A stretch of 64,000 nucleotides of DNA from CAVREM01 sp963728825. GTDB taxonomy: Bacteria; Acidobacteriota; Vicinamibacteria; Vicinamibacterales; CAVVIG01. The DNA is taken from assembly GCA_963728825.1 (NCBI GenBank), contig CAVSLA010000002.1:310001-374000 (forward strand), read 5' to 3'. The translations under genes and the position numbers were made by a program. The notes under the pieces are model-generated. The model searched no databases. It had not been told where the DNA came from and worked only from the letters and a program-made list of their open reading frames with translations. Shown piece after piece: positions 19,318 through 28,152 of this stretch. Within the stretch, counting starts at the first letter, position 1, and each line of letters opens with the position of its first letter.

Positions 19318-20655
19318 ATGATCATCACCAAGATGGCATTGCCTCGCCGAACGTTCCTTCGCGGGATGGGCGCCACGGTCGCGTTGCCGCTGCTGGACGC
19401 GATGGTGCCGGCCCTGTCGGCCACCGCGCAAACGGCGGCCGCCCCTGTCCGCCGCCTCGGGTTCGTCTACATCCCGAACGGCGCCATCATGGAGCAGTGG
19501 ACGCCGGCGGCGGAAGGGAAGACGTTCGACCTGTCGCCGATCCTCAAGCCGCTCGAGGCGCACCGCGACCGGATCACGGTTGTGTCCAACCTCGATTCCC
19601 GCCCAGCCGAAGCCGCCGCAGGCGAAGGCTCAGGGGATCATGCCCGCGCGAGCGCCGTGTGGCTGTCCGGTGTGCATCCGAAGCGCACCGAGGGCGCGGA
19701 CGTGCGCGGCGGCAGGACTATCGATCAGATGGCGGCGGACGTGCTCGGGCGCGACACCCAGCTTCGCTCACTGGAGATCGCCGCGGAAGACTTCACGGCC
19801 GTGGGCGGCTGCGATATCGGCTATGCCTGCAGCTACGTGAACACGCTCTCGTGGCGCACGCCGACGACCCCGCTGCCGATGCAGACCGACCCGCGCGTCG
19901 TCTTCGAGCGGCTGTTCGGCGAGGGGCTCGGCGCTGAGCAGCGCCGCCGGCAGCTCACCCAGGATCAGAGTATTCTCGACGCGATCGTCGGCCAGGTCGG
20001 GCAGCTGCAGAAGCGCCTCGGCCCGGGCGACACGGCCCGAGTGAACGAGTACCTCGACAGCGTGCGGGAGGTCGAGCGGCGCGTCCAGAACATGGAGGCG
20101 CGCGTCGGTGCGCACATCGACGTTCCGTCGATGCCGGTCGGCGTGCCGGATCTCTACGACGACCACGTCAGGCTGATGTACGATCTGCTCGCGCTCGCGT
20201 TCCAGGCTGATGTGACGCGGGTCGGCACGTTCATGCTCGCCCGCGAGGCATCAACGCGGACCTACAACCACATCGGCGTACCCGATCCGCACCACGCGAT
20301 CTCCCATCATGGGAACGCACCGGACAAGATCGAGAAGCATGCCAAGATCAACACCTACCACGTCAGCCTGTTCGGGCACTTCCTCGACCGGTTGCGCGCG
20401 ACACCAGACGGCGACGGCACGCTGCTCGATCACTCCCTCGTCCTGTACGGCGGCTGCATCAGCAACGGGAATCTGCACACCCACGGGCCGCTGCCGACGC
20501 TGCTGGCCGGCGGCGCCTGCGGCCAGCTGACGGGAGGACGTCACATCCGCACTGCCTCTGACACGCCGATGGCCAACCTGCTGGTCTCGATTCTCGAGAA
20601 GGTGGGTGTGGAAGCTGAGCGCATCGGAGACAGCAGCGGCCGGCTCGAGCTGTAG
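19318..20655 (+). CDS. DUF1552 domain-containing protein (Tat-type signal)
   Basis: This 445-residue protein begins with LPRRTFLRGMGATVALPLLDAM, a twin-arginine-like signal, so a folded periplasmic protein is expected. RRLGFVYIPNGAIMEQWTP and DITRVGTFMLARE-like segments (ADVTRVGTFMLARE) are typical of DUF1552. It starts 12 bases after the DUF1592 gene, and the two are usually found together. AAGAAGGA precedes the start. Function is unknown; the family is sometimes placed near sulfatase-like folds. Confidence 0.88.
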   Translation: MIITKMALPRRTFLRGMGATVALPLLDAMVPALSATAQTAAAPVRRLGFVYIPNGAIMEQWTPAAEGKTFDLSPILKPLEAHRDRITVVSNLDSRPAEAAAGEGSGDHARASAVWLSGVHPKRTEGADVRGGRTIDQMAADVLGRDTQLRSLEIAAEDFTAVGGCDIGYACSYVNTLSWRTPTTPLPMQTDPRVVFERLFGEGLGAEQRRRQLTQDQSILDAIVGQVGQLQKRLGPGDTARVNEYLDSVREVERRVQNMEARVGAHIDVPSMPVGVPDLYDDHVRLMYDLLALAFQADVTRVGTFMLAREASTRTYNHIGVPDPHHAISHHGNAPDKIEKHAKINTYHVSLFGHFLDRLRATPDGDGTLLDHSLVLYGGCISNGNLHTHGPLPTLLAGGACGQLTGGRHIRTASDTPMANLLVSILEKVGVEAERIGDSSGRLEL

Positions 20656-20677
20656 GCGGGCGACGAGGGAGATGACG

Positions 20678-21451
20678 ATGAAACACGCTGGGGCGTCAGT
20701 TGTCTTGATGCTGTCGATGGGCACGTTCCCAAGCGTCGCCACGGCGGAACCGATCCACGCGCGCGCGACGCGGTACGACAACGTCCATATCCGCGTGAGC
20801 GATCCGGCCAAGGCGGCCGAGTGGTACGTGAGGCACCTTGGCGCGCGCGCCGACGCGACGCCCGCCCGCGTGCACTTCGGCGACACCGTCGTGGCGATCG
20901 TGGCGACCAAGACCCCGCAGCCGAGTGCCGGCAGCGCGATCGACCACTTCGCGGTGTCGTTCGCCGACCTGCAGGCGCGCATCCGCGATCTGACAGCTGC
21001 CGGAATCACCGTGACGCCGTCACGCGGGTCGGCGTTTCCGGAGGCGGCGTTCATCGAGGACCCCTGGGGTGTTCGAATCGAGTTGCTGCAGGATCCACGG
21101 GCGCTCGGCTTTCATCACGTGCACTTGAGTGTCGGCGATCCGGCCGCCGTTCTCTCGTGGTATCAGGAGCATCTGGGGGGCGAGCGCGGCAAACTGGGGA
21201 CGGCAGATGGCGTCCGCTACGGGACTGTCTGGCTGCTGGCCGACCAGAGCCCAGCCACGCCGGCGCCGAGCGCCGATCGCGCGATCATGAACGTGGCGTG
21301 GCGGGTCGCCGACATCAAACAGGCGATCGCGGAGCTCGAGAAGAAGGGCGTTCAGGTCGTCACGACGCCGCGAATGGCCGGCGATGTCTGGTACGCGTTC
21401 GTAGAAGGGCCGAGCGGCGTGAGAACCGAGCTCCTGCAGAGGCCACAGTAG
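20678..21451 (+). CDS. exported VOC family (glyoxalase/bleomycin resistance-like) protein
   Basis: This 257-residue protein has a signal peptide and two vicinal-oxygen-chelate modules: residues about 25-130 (YDNVHIRVSDPAKAAEWYVRHLGA ... DPWGVRIELLQDP) and 135-257 (FHHVHLSVGDPAAVLSWYQEHLGG ... GPSGVRTELLQ). His and Glu metal-ligand positions are visible in both. ATG 20678 is chosen because GAGGGA lies seven bases upstream. It resembles the protein at 29233-30090. The enzyme reaction is unknown. Confidence 0.87.
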   Translation: MKHAGASVVLMLSMGTFPSVATAEPIHARATRYDNVHIRVSDPAKAAEWYVRHLGARADATPARVHFGDTVVAIVATKTPQPSAGSAIDHFAVSFADLQARIRDLTAAGITVTPSRGSAFPEAAFIEDPWGVRIELLQDPRALGFHHVHLSVGDPAAVLSWYQEHLGGERGKLGTADGVRYGTVWLLADQSPATPAPSADRAIMNVAWRVADIKQAIAELEKKGVQVVTTPRMAGDVWYAFVEGPSGVRTELLQRPQ

Positions 21452-21517
21452 CAAGAGGCCGCAGAGGCAGAGGTGCCATAGACCTGGGAGATTCCGTTAG
21501 TTTCGCAGCTGATTTCT

Positions 21518-21531
21518 CTGTAAAATTACAG
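21518..21531. promoter_or_regulatory. short inverted repeat CTGTAA-AA-TTACAG
   Basis: A 14-base near-palindrome lies in the 169-base gap upstream of the heme/copper protein gene, about 90 bases before its start. It could be an operator, but no partner regulator is known. The rest of the gap shows nothing further. Confidence 0.3.
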
Positions 21532-21620
21532 CGCCCGCTGTACACCTCAGGGTGTCCGGCGGCGGGCGTGGATCCGTTCTTGGGTTTCACGCCTCGCTCA
21601 CGGTCAACTGGAGGTTCGTT

Positions 21621-23009
21621 GTGAGAATCAGCTCTACCACGCGCCGACGTCTGCCGCTTGTCGTCGTCTACGGCGCATTGACCGGGCTGGTGCTGTCCCC
21701 GGCATCGCTGTCGGCGCAGACACCGACAGGCTCTGCCGTCACCTTTACCAAAGACGTCGCGCCGATCCTCCAGCGATCGTGCGTGACGTGTCATCGACCG
21801 GGGCAGATTGCCCCGATGTCGCTCCGGACCTACGAGGAAGTCCGGCCATGGGCGCGCGCGATCAAGACCCGCGTCACCGCGCGCTCGATGCCGCCGTGGC
21901 ACATCGACAAGAACGTCGGCATTCAGCTGTTCAAGGACGATCTGTCGCTGCCCGACAAGGACATCGCCACGATCGCCACATGGGTGGATGCGGGCGCACC
22001 ACGCGGCAATCCCGCCGACATGCCGGCGCAGCGGGAGTTCGCTGACGGCGACCAGTGGGCCATTGGCAAGCCGGACCTGGTGGTGACGTTCCCGGCGCTC
22101 AAAGTGCCCGCGACCGGTCCCGATCTCTTTCCGAACGTCACCGCGCCGACCGGTCTGACGGAAGATCGCTACGTCAAAGCGATCCAGACGCGGCCGATCG
22201 ATAGCAAGTCCCGGCAGGTCGTGCACCATGCGATCACCACGATGATTCCAGGCGGCGCCGCCACCGACGACCCGGCGGCGAACCCGGACAGCCCGGACGC
22301 CGGCGGCACGCAGTTCATCATCGAGTACGCGTCCGGCAAGGCGCCGGAGATTTACCCGGAGGGGTCGGGCATCCTGCTCAAGGCCGGCAGCACCCTGCAA
22401 CTCGCCAATCACCTGCACTCGATTGGGGAAGAGATCAACTCGCAGGTCGAGGTCGGGTTCATCCTCTACCCGAAGGGTGAAGTGCCGAAATACATCCGCT
22501 ACTCAACGCATCACGGCGACCCGACGCCGAGCGCCAGCGACTCGCTGGATATCCCCGCGGGTACGGTCGCGCGCGTGGATGGCTACACGCTCCACACCAA
22601 GCCGGGCAAGATCATCGCCTGGCAGCCGCACATGCACATCCGCGGCAAGTATCAGTGCCTCGAGCTGATCTATCCGGGCAACCCGAGCAACATCATGCGG
22701 CGCGAGACGATCAACTGCGCCAACTGGGATTACAACTGGCACTCGGTCTACAACTATCAGGACCAGGTGGCGCCGCTCGTTCCGGCCGGCACGGTGATTC
22801 ACATCATCAGCTGGCACGACAACACCGCCGGCAACCGCCACAACCCGGATCCGCAGAATTGGGTCGGATACGGCGACCGGACGATCGATGAAATGGGATT
22901 CTCGTGGATCGGCTGGATCGACCTGACCGAAGAGGAATATCAGAAGGAGCTCGCCGACCGCAACGCCGCGCGCCAGAAGGCGGCGACGTCGACGCAGGGT
23001 CAGAACTAG
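21621..23009 (+). CDS. cytochrome c fused to copper type II monooxygenase-like domain
   Basis: This 462-residue exported protein has a signal peptide and one heme motif, CVTCH (RSCVTCHRPGQIAPMS). The rest resembles peptidylglycine/dopamine-type copper monooxygenases. Copper ligands appear in the expected order: a His pair (His202/203 in VVHHAI), a His in NHLH (264/266), HMH (337/339 in WQPHMHIRGK), and Met425 in DEMGF. GTG 21621 is the chosen start because GGAGG lies seven bases upstream and the signal peptide follows. A heme next to such a domain could replace ascorbate as electron source, but that is inference. Substrate is unknown. Confidence 0.75.
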   Translation: MRISSTTRRRLPLVVVYGALTGLVLSPASLSAQTPTGSAVTFTKDVAPILQRSCVTCHRPGQIAPMSLRTYEEVRPWARAIKTRVTARSMPPWHIDKNVGIQLFKDDLSLPDKDIATIATWVDAGAPRGNPADMPAQREFADGDQWAIGKPDLVVTFPALKVPATGPDLFPNVTAPTGLTEDRYVKAIQTRPIDSKSRQVVHHAITTMIPGGAATDDPAANPDSPDAGGTQFIIEYASGKAPEIYPEGSGILLKAGSTLQLANHLHSIGEEINSQVEVGFILYPKGEVPKYIRYSTHHGDPTPSASDSLDIPAGTVARVDGYTLHTKPGKIIAWQPHMHIRGKYQCLELIYPGNPSNIMRRETINCANWDYNWHSVYNYQDQVAPLVPAGTVIHIISWHDNTAGNRHNPDPQNWVGYGDRTIDEMGFSWIGWIDLTEEEYQKELADRNAARQKAATSTQGQN

Positions 23010-23039
23010 CAGCAGCGCAGAGCGCTGTCGGCAACAATG

Positions 23040-23074
23040 CGAAGGGAGGCGGGCGGCCGCCTCCCTTCGTCTTT
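23040..23074 (+). terminator. probable intrinsic terminator
   Basis: A perfect 13-pair stem (23040-23052 with 23057-23069, rich in GGGAGG/CCTCCC) with loop GCGG is followed by TCTTT. It lies 30 bases after the stop of the heme/copper gene. The U-run is short, so termination strength is uncertain. Confidence 0.6.
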
Positions 23075-23109
23075 AGGTTGTCGGGAGTGCCCACAGAGAA
23101 CGAGGCGTC

Positions 23110-24000
23110 ATGTCATTCCGGATTCGGCGATTCATACCGCTTTGTCCAGCGGCGCTGGTCATACTCGCACTCCCCGGTCTCGCCGCCGCGCAGCCGGACG
23201 GTCTGCTGAGCGGCAACATCAAGTACAACTCGGGCCAGACGGTGCAGCCGATCTTCGAAGGCTGGACGAGGAATCCCGACGGCAGCTACCGTTTCCATTT
23301 CGGCTATCTGAACCGGAATCATGTCGAGGAACCGCACGTGCCGGTCGGCGTGGAGAACAAGTTCGAGCCGGGTGCAGCCGACCGCGGGCAGCCCACCTAC
23401 TTCTATCCGCGCTTCAACCGCCAGCTGTTCTACGTCACGGTCCCTGTCGACTGGGGCAAGAAGGAGCTGATCTGGACGCTCGTCACGCACGGTAAATCCG
23501 AGCGTGCGGTGGGGTGGCTGCGGCCCGACTGGGAAATCTCTCCTCCCGGCGTCGGCCGCGGGAACGACGCCGCGAAGAACCAGCCACCGACGCTTGCGCT
23601 TGCCGCCGAGTCGCGGGTCGCCCTGCCGGCGACGTTGAAGATCACAGCGACGATTACCGACGATGGGCTGCCGGCGCCGAGGCCGGCGGCGGGCCGCGGC
23701 CGCGGCCGGGCCGCCGGTCCCCCCGCGTTCGAGTACGGCAGCAAGACGCCGCCGCCCGTCAACGTTCCGCAAGTGGAGCGGGCGGTGCGCCCGAGAGTGA
23801 CCGACCGGTTGCAGGTGGAGTGGTTCGTCTGGCGCGGGCCGGGTGGTGTCACCTTCACGCCCTCGGTCGTCGGCGCCGATCAGGGCCCCGCCGAGGCGAC
23901 CGCGGCGTTCTCGCAGCCCGGCGAGTACGTCCTGCGTGCTCGCGCGACCGACTCGGGCGCGACGACGACTCAGGACATCAAAGTGGTGGTCGGAAAATAG
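23110..24000 (+). CDS. secreted protein with C-terminal Ig/PKD-like domain, unknown function
   Basis: This 296-residue protein has a signal peptide (residues about 1-27, ending LAAAQ). The N-terminal half carries GWTRNPDGSYRFHFGYLNRN and VPVGVENKFEPG, a pattern I know only from uncharacterised proteins. A Gly/Arg-rich linker (PRPAAGRGRGRAAG) follows, and the C-terminal part ends QPGEYVLRARATDSGATTTQDIKVVV, as in PKD or cadherin-like domains. It follows the terminator at 23040, so it is likely its own unit. Confidence 0.75.
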   Translation: MSFRIRRFIPLCPAALVILALPGLAAAQPDGLLSGNIKYNSGQTVQPIFEGWTRNPDGSYRFHFGYLNRNHVEEPHVPVGVENKFEPGAADRGQPTYFYPRFNRQLFYVTVPVDWGKKELIWTLVTHGKSERAVGWLRPDWEISPPGVGRGNDAAKNQPPTLALAAESRVALPATLKITATITDDGLPAPRPAAGRGRGRAAGPPAFEYGSKTPPPVNVPQVERAVRPRVTDRLQVEWFVWRGPGGVTFTPSVVGADQGPAEATAAFSQPGEYVLRARATDSGATTTQDIKVVVGK

Positions 24001-24010
24001 CTGAGAACGA

Positions 24011-24078
24011 GGATTTCAGGATCTCAGGATTTCAGGATCTCAGGATTTCAGATCCTCAGATCCTTAAGATCCTCAAAT
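24011..24078. repeat. intergenic array with 8-base period (GGATTTCA/GGATCTCA)
   Basis: Five alternating copies of GGATTTCA and GGATCTCA are followed by degenerate GATCCTCA and GATCCTTA units. The array fills the 157-base gap before the cyclase gene. Its period matches arrays at 45910, 46547 and 59299. Confidence 0.8.
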
Positions 24079-24157
24079 TTCCAGCGCTACTCCTCATCCG
24101 TCCGATCTACCGAGCCTTGGCGAACCTGCTACACTCCCGCGAGGCAGGGAGGCTTTC

Positions 24158-25168
24158 ATGAGGCGCGCGGCATCCGGGCTGATGGCACTGGCACTGGTGA
24201 CAGCGGGTGCCGTCATCGTGCGATCGCAACAGGGAAGCGGCGGTAGCCCGTCGGCCGATCGTCCGCCGGTGACGAAGGCCGACTTCGAACGGTGGAAGAC
24301 CGAGCTCTCGAACTGGGGCCGGTGGGGCAAGGAAGACGAGATCGGCGCGCTCAACCTGGTCACGCCGGCGAAGCGGCGCCAGGCGGCCGCACTCGTCAAG
24401 GACGGGATCACCGTGTCGTTGGCGACCGATGTGAACACCGTCAAAGCCGAAGATAACTTCGCACCCTACGAGCACGTGATCACGCAGGCGGCGGCGACCG
24501 GTGCCGCCGATCGTCTTGCGGTCAGCTATCACGGCTACGCGCACACCCACCTCGACGGCTTCGCGCACCGGTTCTTCGACGGCAAGATGTGGAACGGCTT
24601 CTCGTGGGAGGAGGTGTCGAAGGAGGGCGGCGCGAAGAAAAACGACATCTACACGCTTCACCACGGCATCTTCACCCGCGGCGTGCTGATGGACATCGCG
24701 CGGCTGAAAGGGGTCGACTACCTCGAGCCGGGCACGCGGATCTACGTGAGCGATCTGGAGGCGTGGGAGAAGCGCGCTGGTGTCAAGGTCTCGGACGGCG
24801 ACGCGGTCTTCATCCGGACCGGACGGTGGACGCGGCGTGCGAAGCTCGGGCCATGGAACGCGGGCGCGAACGGTGCGGGCCTCGACGCATCGGTGATTCC
24901 GTGGCTGAAACAGCGTGGCGTCGCGCTGCTCGGCGGCGAGGCTGCGCAGGACGTGGCGCCGCAGCCGGCCGGTTCGGAGATCGGTGCGCTGCCGCTGCAC
25001 GACTTCGCGCTGATCATGCTCGGCATCCATCTGTTCGACAACACGAACCTGGACGCCGTGGGGCAGACGGCTGCGGAACGGAAGCGCTGGGAGTTCCTCC
25101 TGATGGCAGCGCCGCTCCCGGTACGCGGCGGTACGGGCTCGCCGCTCAATCCGATTGCCGTGTTCTGA
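24158..25168 (+). CDS. cyclase family protein (kynurenine formamidase-like)
   Basis: This 336-residue hydrolase is of the PF04199 group, which includes kynurenine formamidase and isatin hydrolase. The metal-binding motif is YAHTHLDGFAHRF at about residue 126, matching H-x-D-x3-H. A hydrophobic start (LMALALVTAGAVIVRSQ) suggests export. RWGKEDEIGALNLVTP near residue 51 is typical of a long-form subgroup. GGGAGG lies eight bases before ATG. The convergent MBL hydrolase follows. The substrate is unknown. Confidence 0.9.
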   Translation: MRRAASGLMALALVTAGAVIVRSQQGSGGSPSADRPPVTKADFERWKTELSNWGRWGKEDEIGALNLVTPAKRRQAAALVKDGITVSLATDVNTVKAEDNFAPYEHVITQAAATGAADRLAVSYHGYAHTHLDGFAHRFFDGKMWNGFSWEEVSKEGGAKKNDIYTLHHGIFTRGVLMDIARLKGVDYLEPGTRIYVSDLEAWEKRAGVKVSDGDAVFIRTGRWTRRAKLGPWNAGANGAGLDASVIPWLKQRGVALLGGEAAQDVAPQPAGSEIGALPLHDFALIMLGIHLFDNTNLDAVGQTAAERKRWEFLLMAAPLPVRGGTGSPLNPIAVF

Positions 25169-25202
25169 CAGGCACGCGGACCTGGACGAGGACGTCGCGT
25201 AC

Positions 25203-26153
25203 TTACTTCCCTAGCTCTCGATAGATCGTGCGGACATTCGCGGGCGCGTTGGTCATGTCGTAGGCTTTGTAGCGTTCAGGCAACTGCAAGGTCTTCGCGG
25301 CATCGTCGGCGCTCTTACCGGCAGCAATCGCCTGCCCCACCGCCTCCAGAAAATCGCGATTGAAGTCGGCGAACTCCACCAGGTCGCGCCAGGGGAGCGC
25401 GCGTCCCATCGACAGGATCTGCGACGCTCCCGTCCCACCCATCGCCGCGCCGGTCGGATCGTGGCCACTCGTCACGCGCACGATGTTCGGCAGCTCTTTC
25501 ACCGCCCGGGCGAGCGTCTCGGGGAACGCGACCGCGCTGCCGCCGTTGTCGGCGTCGACGACGGGTGCCGCCCTGACCGAGAAGAGATCGCCGAAGTGAG
25601 CGAGCCGCTTCTCCGGGAACACGACCACCAGGTCGCCGTCGGTGTGGCCGCGGCCGAAATAATAGAGCTCCATCCGGTCGGGCCCCTCGAGGAGCGACAG
25701 TCGATCGGTCACCACCTCGTTGGGCAGGAACTTCGCGCCCGCGCCCTGGAAGACCGGCAGCTTCTGCATGCGGGCCCGGGCGTTGGCGTGGGCGATGATC
25801 CGCGTGGCGGTGGGAAACTCCACGTTCGCAGCGACATGCTCGGCGTGGGCGTGCGTGTTGACGATCGTCCGGACCGGCTGATCGCTGACCGTCTCGATGC
25901 TCTGCAGCATCGGCTTGCTCCAGCCGGCTGGTTTGGTGTCGACGAGCACCACGCCATCGTCGCGCATCAGTGCCAGGGTATTGTTCGAGCCGGTCAGCGC
26001 ATACAGGATGTCGCGGACGTCGAGCGTCTGGATCTGGACGATCTTCGCGTCCTGTGCGTTGAGGGCAGGTGATGTCAGTAGGGCTGTTGCCGCCAGCGCA
26101 ACAGCGCCTGCGGCGATGCCGAGCCGAGGAAGAGTGAATCCGAGGCGAGGCAT
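25203..26153 (-). CDS. MBL fold metallo-hydrolase, exported
   Basis: This 316-residue protein has a signal peptide (GAVALAATALLTSPALNAQ) and a metallo-beta-lactamase fold. The metal motif reads THAHAEH, with Glu where HxHxDH has Asp. The other ligands are in GRGHTDGD, AHFGDLF and TSGHDPTG. Such proteins hydrolyse esters, lactones, lactams or sulfates; the substrate is unknown. The Asp-to-Glu change could alter metal binding. It is the second gene after a quinoprotein-like gene on the same strand. Confidence 0.9.
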   Translation of the reverse strand: MPRLGFTLPRLGIAAGAVALAATALLTSPALNAQDAKIVQIQTLDVRDILYALTGSNNTLALMRDDGVVLVDTKPAGWSKPMLQSIETVSDQPVRTIVNTHAHAEHVAANVEFPTATRIIAHANARARMQKLPVFQGAGAKFLPNEVVTDRLSLLEGPDRMELYYFGRGHTDGDLVVVFPEKRLAHFGDLFSVRAAPVVDADNGGSAVAFPETLARAVKELPNIVRVTSGHDPTGAAMGGTGASQILSMGRALPWRDLVEFADFNRDFLEAVGQAIAAGKSADDAAKTLQLPERYKAYDMTNAPANVRTIYRELGK

Positions 26154-26235
26154 CAGCGTAAGAACGCGCTGGGGGTGGGGCCCCAGTGCATCGGAAGCTC
26201 GCCCGGATCGAATCTGGATAGCCCCGCCCGCGAGG

Positions 26236-27643
26236 TCATACGCGGTCCGCCGCCAGCGACGCGCAGATGATCTCTTCGTCGTTGCGCGCGTAGATGTTGC
26301 GGTTCGCGTAGGCCGGCTGCATCCAGTTGACGTAGACCAGCTCGCGGCGGTTCTGGGGTTCCGAGGTCGGCTTGATCAATTGGGTGCGGCTGATCTCCTG
26401 ATACCCCTTCGGATCGGGCTTGACGATGATCAGCTCGCCGCGATCGTTGTTGATGAACAGGCGATCGCCGTTCCGGACCATCGTCCCGCCCGCCCAGCGG
26501 GCACGTTCCTTGGTCACCGCCTGGGTTTCCCAGATGCGCTCACCGGTCTTGGCGTTCAGGCAGCGGAATTGTCCGTAGCTGCAGATGCCGTAGATGTAGC
26601 CGTCGATGATCACCGGCGTCGCGATGACCGCGTGCAGGCCGTCGGTCTGAATCTCGCTGTCGCTCTTGCCTTTCCAGGCGACGCTCGCCGCCGGCGTCCG
26701 CGCATCGAGCGTCAGCATCAGCGGCCCGTCGTAGAACGTCGACAGGAACAGCTCGCGACCTGATTGAACCGGCAGTGCGACCGTCATCGAGCCGCCGACC
26801 TTGTACGGCTGCTGCCAGAAGACGCGGCCGGTGGCCGGATCGAGCGATGCGACCGCGCCCGGGTACCAGATGATCAGCTGGCGGGTCCCGCCTGCTTCGA
26901 TGATGACCGGCTGCGCCACGCCGAGATCGGTGTCAGTCGACAGGGCGCGCCAGATCTCCGCGCCGGTCATCTTGTCGAACGCCACGACCTTCGCATCGGG
27001 ACGCCCGTCGACGAGCGCGATCAGGCGGTTGCCGTCGACGAGCGGGGCGCTGGCGAATCCCCAGTCGAACGCCCACTTCATGCGGTCGGCGCCGTAGTCC
27101 TTCACGTAGTTCTTGGCCCAGCGCACGGCGCCGGTCTTGACGTCGAGGCAGAAAAGCTTTCCGTCCGCGCCCGCGACGTAGACGCGGTCGCCGTCCACGG
27201 TCGGCGTGGCACGAGGGCCGTTGGGCCACGAGATGCCGCGATAGTCGGCCTGCCATTCGTAGGTCCACAACACGCGCCCGGTTTTTTCGTCGAGCGCCAG
27301 CGCCCGTTCAGTACCCGGTCGGCCGCTTGGTTTCGACCCAGTCCAGCAGGAAGACGCGGCCGTCCGTGACCGCTGGCCCGGCAAAGCCAACTCGGACCGG
27401 CGTCCGCCACAGCACCTTCAACCCGTCTTTCGGGAACGTCTCGAGGATGCCGCCTTCCGTCCAGACATTGCGGCGACCCCTGCCGCCGACTTCCGGCCAA
27501 TCCGCAACGCCCCCGCGCGCCGGCGATTGCGCGCCGAGCGCCGGAACGACCCCCTGCCGCCCGGCAACCGCCACGCCCGCGGTCGCGCCCAGAATCCGAA
27601 GCAGCTCGCGTCTCGTCAGCACAAAGGACAATGGAGACTCCAT
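26236..27643 (-). CDS. PQQ-like beta-propeller protein, frameshifted
   Basis: This outer-wall protein has an N-terminal signal (FVLTRRELLRILGATAGVAVAG, twin-arginine-like) and WD/PQQ-type propeller repeats such as ALDEKTGRVLWTYEW, FCLDVKTGAVRWAK and RCLNAKTGERIWET. It has no heme and no obvious PQQ-enzyme active site, so it may be an outer-membrane BamB-like or quinoprotein-like scaffold. The reading frame breaks at 27311-27316 (GTACCC on the plus strand). Removing one base joins VETKRPTG to TERALALDEKTG and gives 468 residues. The stop at 27308 would otherwise leave a truncated 111-residue product. Confidence 0.82.
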
Positions 27644-27686
27644 ACGTAGCCTGTAGTTTAAGACGGGGCGAGCGCCCGCCGACCAC

Positions 27687-28094
27687 CTATTCCCAGGTCC
27701 ATCGCTTGGCGGCCGCGTCCCAAAATGCCCAGCTGACCTGACTCAGTCCGTTCGACAGCAGCTCGAACGGCAGGTTCGCTTCGGCGCCGCTCGGCTCGAT
27801 TTTCTGCCCATCCGCATACCAGGACGCGTTGATCGTGCCTTTGTAGGGCAGCTTCGCGTCCTCGTTGGCTTCGACGACGCTCGAGTCGATGTGCACGCGC
27901 CATTTCGCGGTTCCGCCCTCGGGACCCGGTCCGGAGAAGGTCAGATCGTCCCCGTTGCGCTGGAACTCTTTGACGAAGCGGTTCGCGGAGATCTGAGTCG
28001 AAAAGGAGTCTCGCAGCCCCTGCTCGGGTGGCGCGCCGCAGGCGGCCACCGCCAGAATCAGCACCAAGGCGGTAACCCGGAGTTCTGTCCTCAT
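27687..28094 (-). CDS. small lipoprotein of unknown function
   Basis: This 135-residue protein starts MRTELRVTALVLILAVAACG, a clear lipoprotein signal with cysteine at about residue 20. The rest (DSFSTQISANRFVKEFQRNGDDLTF ... NGLSQVSWAFWDAAAKRWTWE) matches no domain I recognise. It is divergent from the lipocalin-like gene at 28153, with 58 bases between starts. Longer in-frame starts would overlap that gene and are unlikely. Confidence 0.75.
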   Translation of the reverse strand: MRTELRVTALVLILAVAACGAPPEQGLRDSFSTQISANRFVKEFQRNGDDLTFSGPGPEGGTAKWRVHIDSSVVEANEDAKLPYKGTINASWYADGQKIEPSGAEANLPFELLSNGLSQVSWAFWDAAAKRWTWE

Positions 28095-28152
28095 TTTGTG
28101 TATGATCCGACACCTCGTCTCGGCGTGGCCACCTTTCAGAGTGAGGCACATC

